Source: JAZNLR01 sp045579195
GTDB lineage: Bacteria; Bacillota; Clostridia; Christensenellales; CAMQZB01
Direction: 5' to 3'
Length of the DNA stretch: 13,537 nt
Assembly (NCBI GenBank): GCA_045579195.1
Contig: JAZNLR010000012.1
Coordinates: 1-13,537, forward strand
Position 1 is the stretch's first letter; every line of letters begins with the position of its first letter. Of this stretch, positions 12,619 through 13,537 are shown piece by piece. The notes beneath the pieces are model-generated. The model had not been told where the DNA came from. It made no database searches and saw only the letters and a program-made list of their open reading frames with translations. A program made the translations under genes and the position numbers.

Positions 12619-13537
12619 ATGGGTGACAAAAGAACAGTAACGATGGATAAGCTCATCGCGCTTTGCAAAAGTCGCGGTTTTATTTTCGCAGGCAGTGAAA
12701 TTTACGGAGGCCTCGCAAACACCTGGGATTACGGTCCTTTGGGCTCTGAGCTCAAGAACAACATCAAGAAAGCTTGGTGGAAGAAATTCGTACAGGAAAA
12801 TCCCCTCAACGTGGGCGTTGACTGTGCAATTTTGATGAATCCCACCGTCTGGCAAGCAAGCGGTCACCTCGGTGGCTTCTCCGATCCTTTGATGGATTGC
12901 AAGTCTTGTAAGACGCGCCACCGTGCGGACAACCTCATCGAAGATTACATGAAGAAGCACGACATCGACGAAAACATCGCCGGATGGACGAACGAACAGA
13001 TGGAGAATTATATCGCGGAAAAGGAAATCAAATGCCCCAACTGCGGCAAGGCTGATTTCACCGGAATCCGCAAATTCAACTTGATGTTCAAGACCTTCCA
13101 GGGCGTCACCGAAGATTCGGTCAACACCGTTTATCTCCGTCCAGAAACCGCACAGGGTATCTTCGTCAACTTCAAGAATGTTCAGCGTTCTTCCCGCAAG
13201 AAAGTTCCGTTCGGAATCGGCCAGATCGGAAAAAGTTTCCGAAACGAGATCACACCGGGCAACTTTATCTTCCGCGTTCGTGAATTTGAGCAGATGGAAT
13301 TGGAGTTCTTCTGCAAGCCCGGAACCGAGCTCGATTGGTTTGCTTATTGGAAGAACTTCTGCAAAGATTGGCTCCTTGAGCTTGGCATGACCGAGCAAAA
13401 TCTCCGTCTTCGCGATCACGATCCCGAAGAACTCTGCTTCTACTCCAACGCAACGACCGACTTTGAGTACCTCTTCGCTTTCGGTTGGGGCGAACTTTGG
13501 GGCGTTGCTTCCAGAACGGATTACGACCTCAAACAGC
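12619..13537 (+). CDS. glyQS: Glycyl-tRNA synthetase, dimeric type (partial, 5' part)
   Basis: Charges tRNA-Gly with glycine. This is the single-chain class II type found in Gram-positives, archaea and eukaryotes, not the alpha/beta tetramer. The first 306 residues are present and the frame runs off the window (the full protein is usually about 460). The N-terminal block GGLANTWDYGPLG (30-42) is diagnostic. A zinc-ribbon-like insertion has CKSC (94-97) and CPNC (139-142). RPETAQG (174-180), FGIGQIGKSFRNEI (198-211) and R219 to REFEQME form class II motif 2 and the ATP site. The start ATG at 12619 lies 8 nt after GGAGG. An ATG at 12611 touches that site and is in another frame. It has its own promoter and no T-box leader. 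Confidence 0.96.
   Translation, partial: MGDKRTVTMDKLIALCKSRGFIFAGSEIYGGLANTWDYGPLGSELKNNIKKAWWKKFVQENPLNVGVDCAILMNPTVWQASGHLGGFSDPLMDCKSCKTRHRADNLIEDYMKKHDIDENIAGWTNEQMENYIAEKEIKCPNCGKADFTGIRKFNLMFKTFQGVTEDSVNTVYLRPETAQGIFVNFKNVQRSSRKKVPFGIGQIGKSFRNEITPGNFIFRVREFEQMELEFFCKPGTELDWFAYWKNFCKDWLLELGMTEQNLRLRDHDPEELCFYSNATTDFEYLFAFGWGELWGVASRTDYDLKQ

Noticed and set aside
12565..13419. Open frame of 284 codons on the - strand opposite glyQS
   Set aside because: The + strand frame is an unmistakable glycyl-tRNA synthetase with promoter and ribosome site, so the antisense frame is a by-product of its codon use.

Overview
The window looks like chromosomal DNA from a Firmicutes-type bacterium, probably an uncultured gut Clostridia. 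The evidence is Gram-positive style gene order (lysA, an M50 protease, scpA, scpB in a tight row), strong GGAGG ribosome-binding sites, a dimeric-type glycyl-tRNA synthetase, an ECF-type vitamin transporter subunit and a short Cys/Gly-rich protein of a kind found in Clostridia. The genus cannot be named from sequence reading alone. I saw no insertion sequence, phage gene or CRISPR array.

Left edge (1-240, + strand): a long inverted repeat, then a sigma-70-type promoter and a tRNA-Gly(CCC) gene. A bidirectional terminator follows and closes both the tRNA and the long leftward gene row facing it.

Positions 256-11411 (- strand) form one nearly gapless row of twelve genes. Read in the direction of transcription they are: an ECF transporter S component, coaX (type III pantothenate kinase), hom (homoserine dehydrogenase with ACT domain), lysA (diaminopimelate decarboxylase), an M50 membrane metalloprotease, scpA and scpB (condensin partners of SMC). 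A hexuronate catabolic block follows: uxaC, an SDR-type fructuronate/mannonate oxidoreductase, eda (KDPG aldolase), kdgK (KDG kinase), and a short FGGY-family sugar kinase that appears to start with CTG. A strong extended -10 promoter (11519-11527) precedes the first gene. No other clear promoter was found inside the row, although a 95-bp gap after uxaC leaves room for one. The hexuronate block covers glucuronate to fructuronate to mannonate and KDG to KDPG to pyruvate plus glyceraldehyde 3-phosphate. The mannonate dehydratase step (UxuA) is not encoded here.

Positions 11545-12021 (- strand) encode a five-helix membrane protein that I read as a divergent TspO/MBR homologue. A 222-bp divergent intergenic region separates it from a rightward 65-residue Cys/Gly-rich protein made of two similar halves (12244-12441). 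That gene ends at a strong terminator, after which a good promoter drives glyQS, which runs off the right edge.

The parts most worth a second look are the CTG-initiated short FGGY kinase attached to an otherwise incomplete hexuronate pathway, the two-repeat Cys/Gly-rich peptide with its possible sporulation-type promoter, and the tryptophan-poor TspO-like protein.
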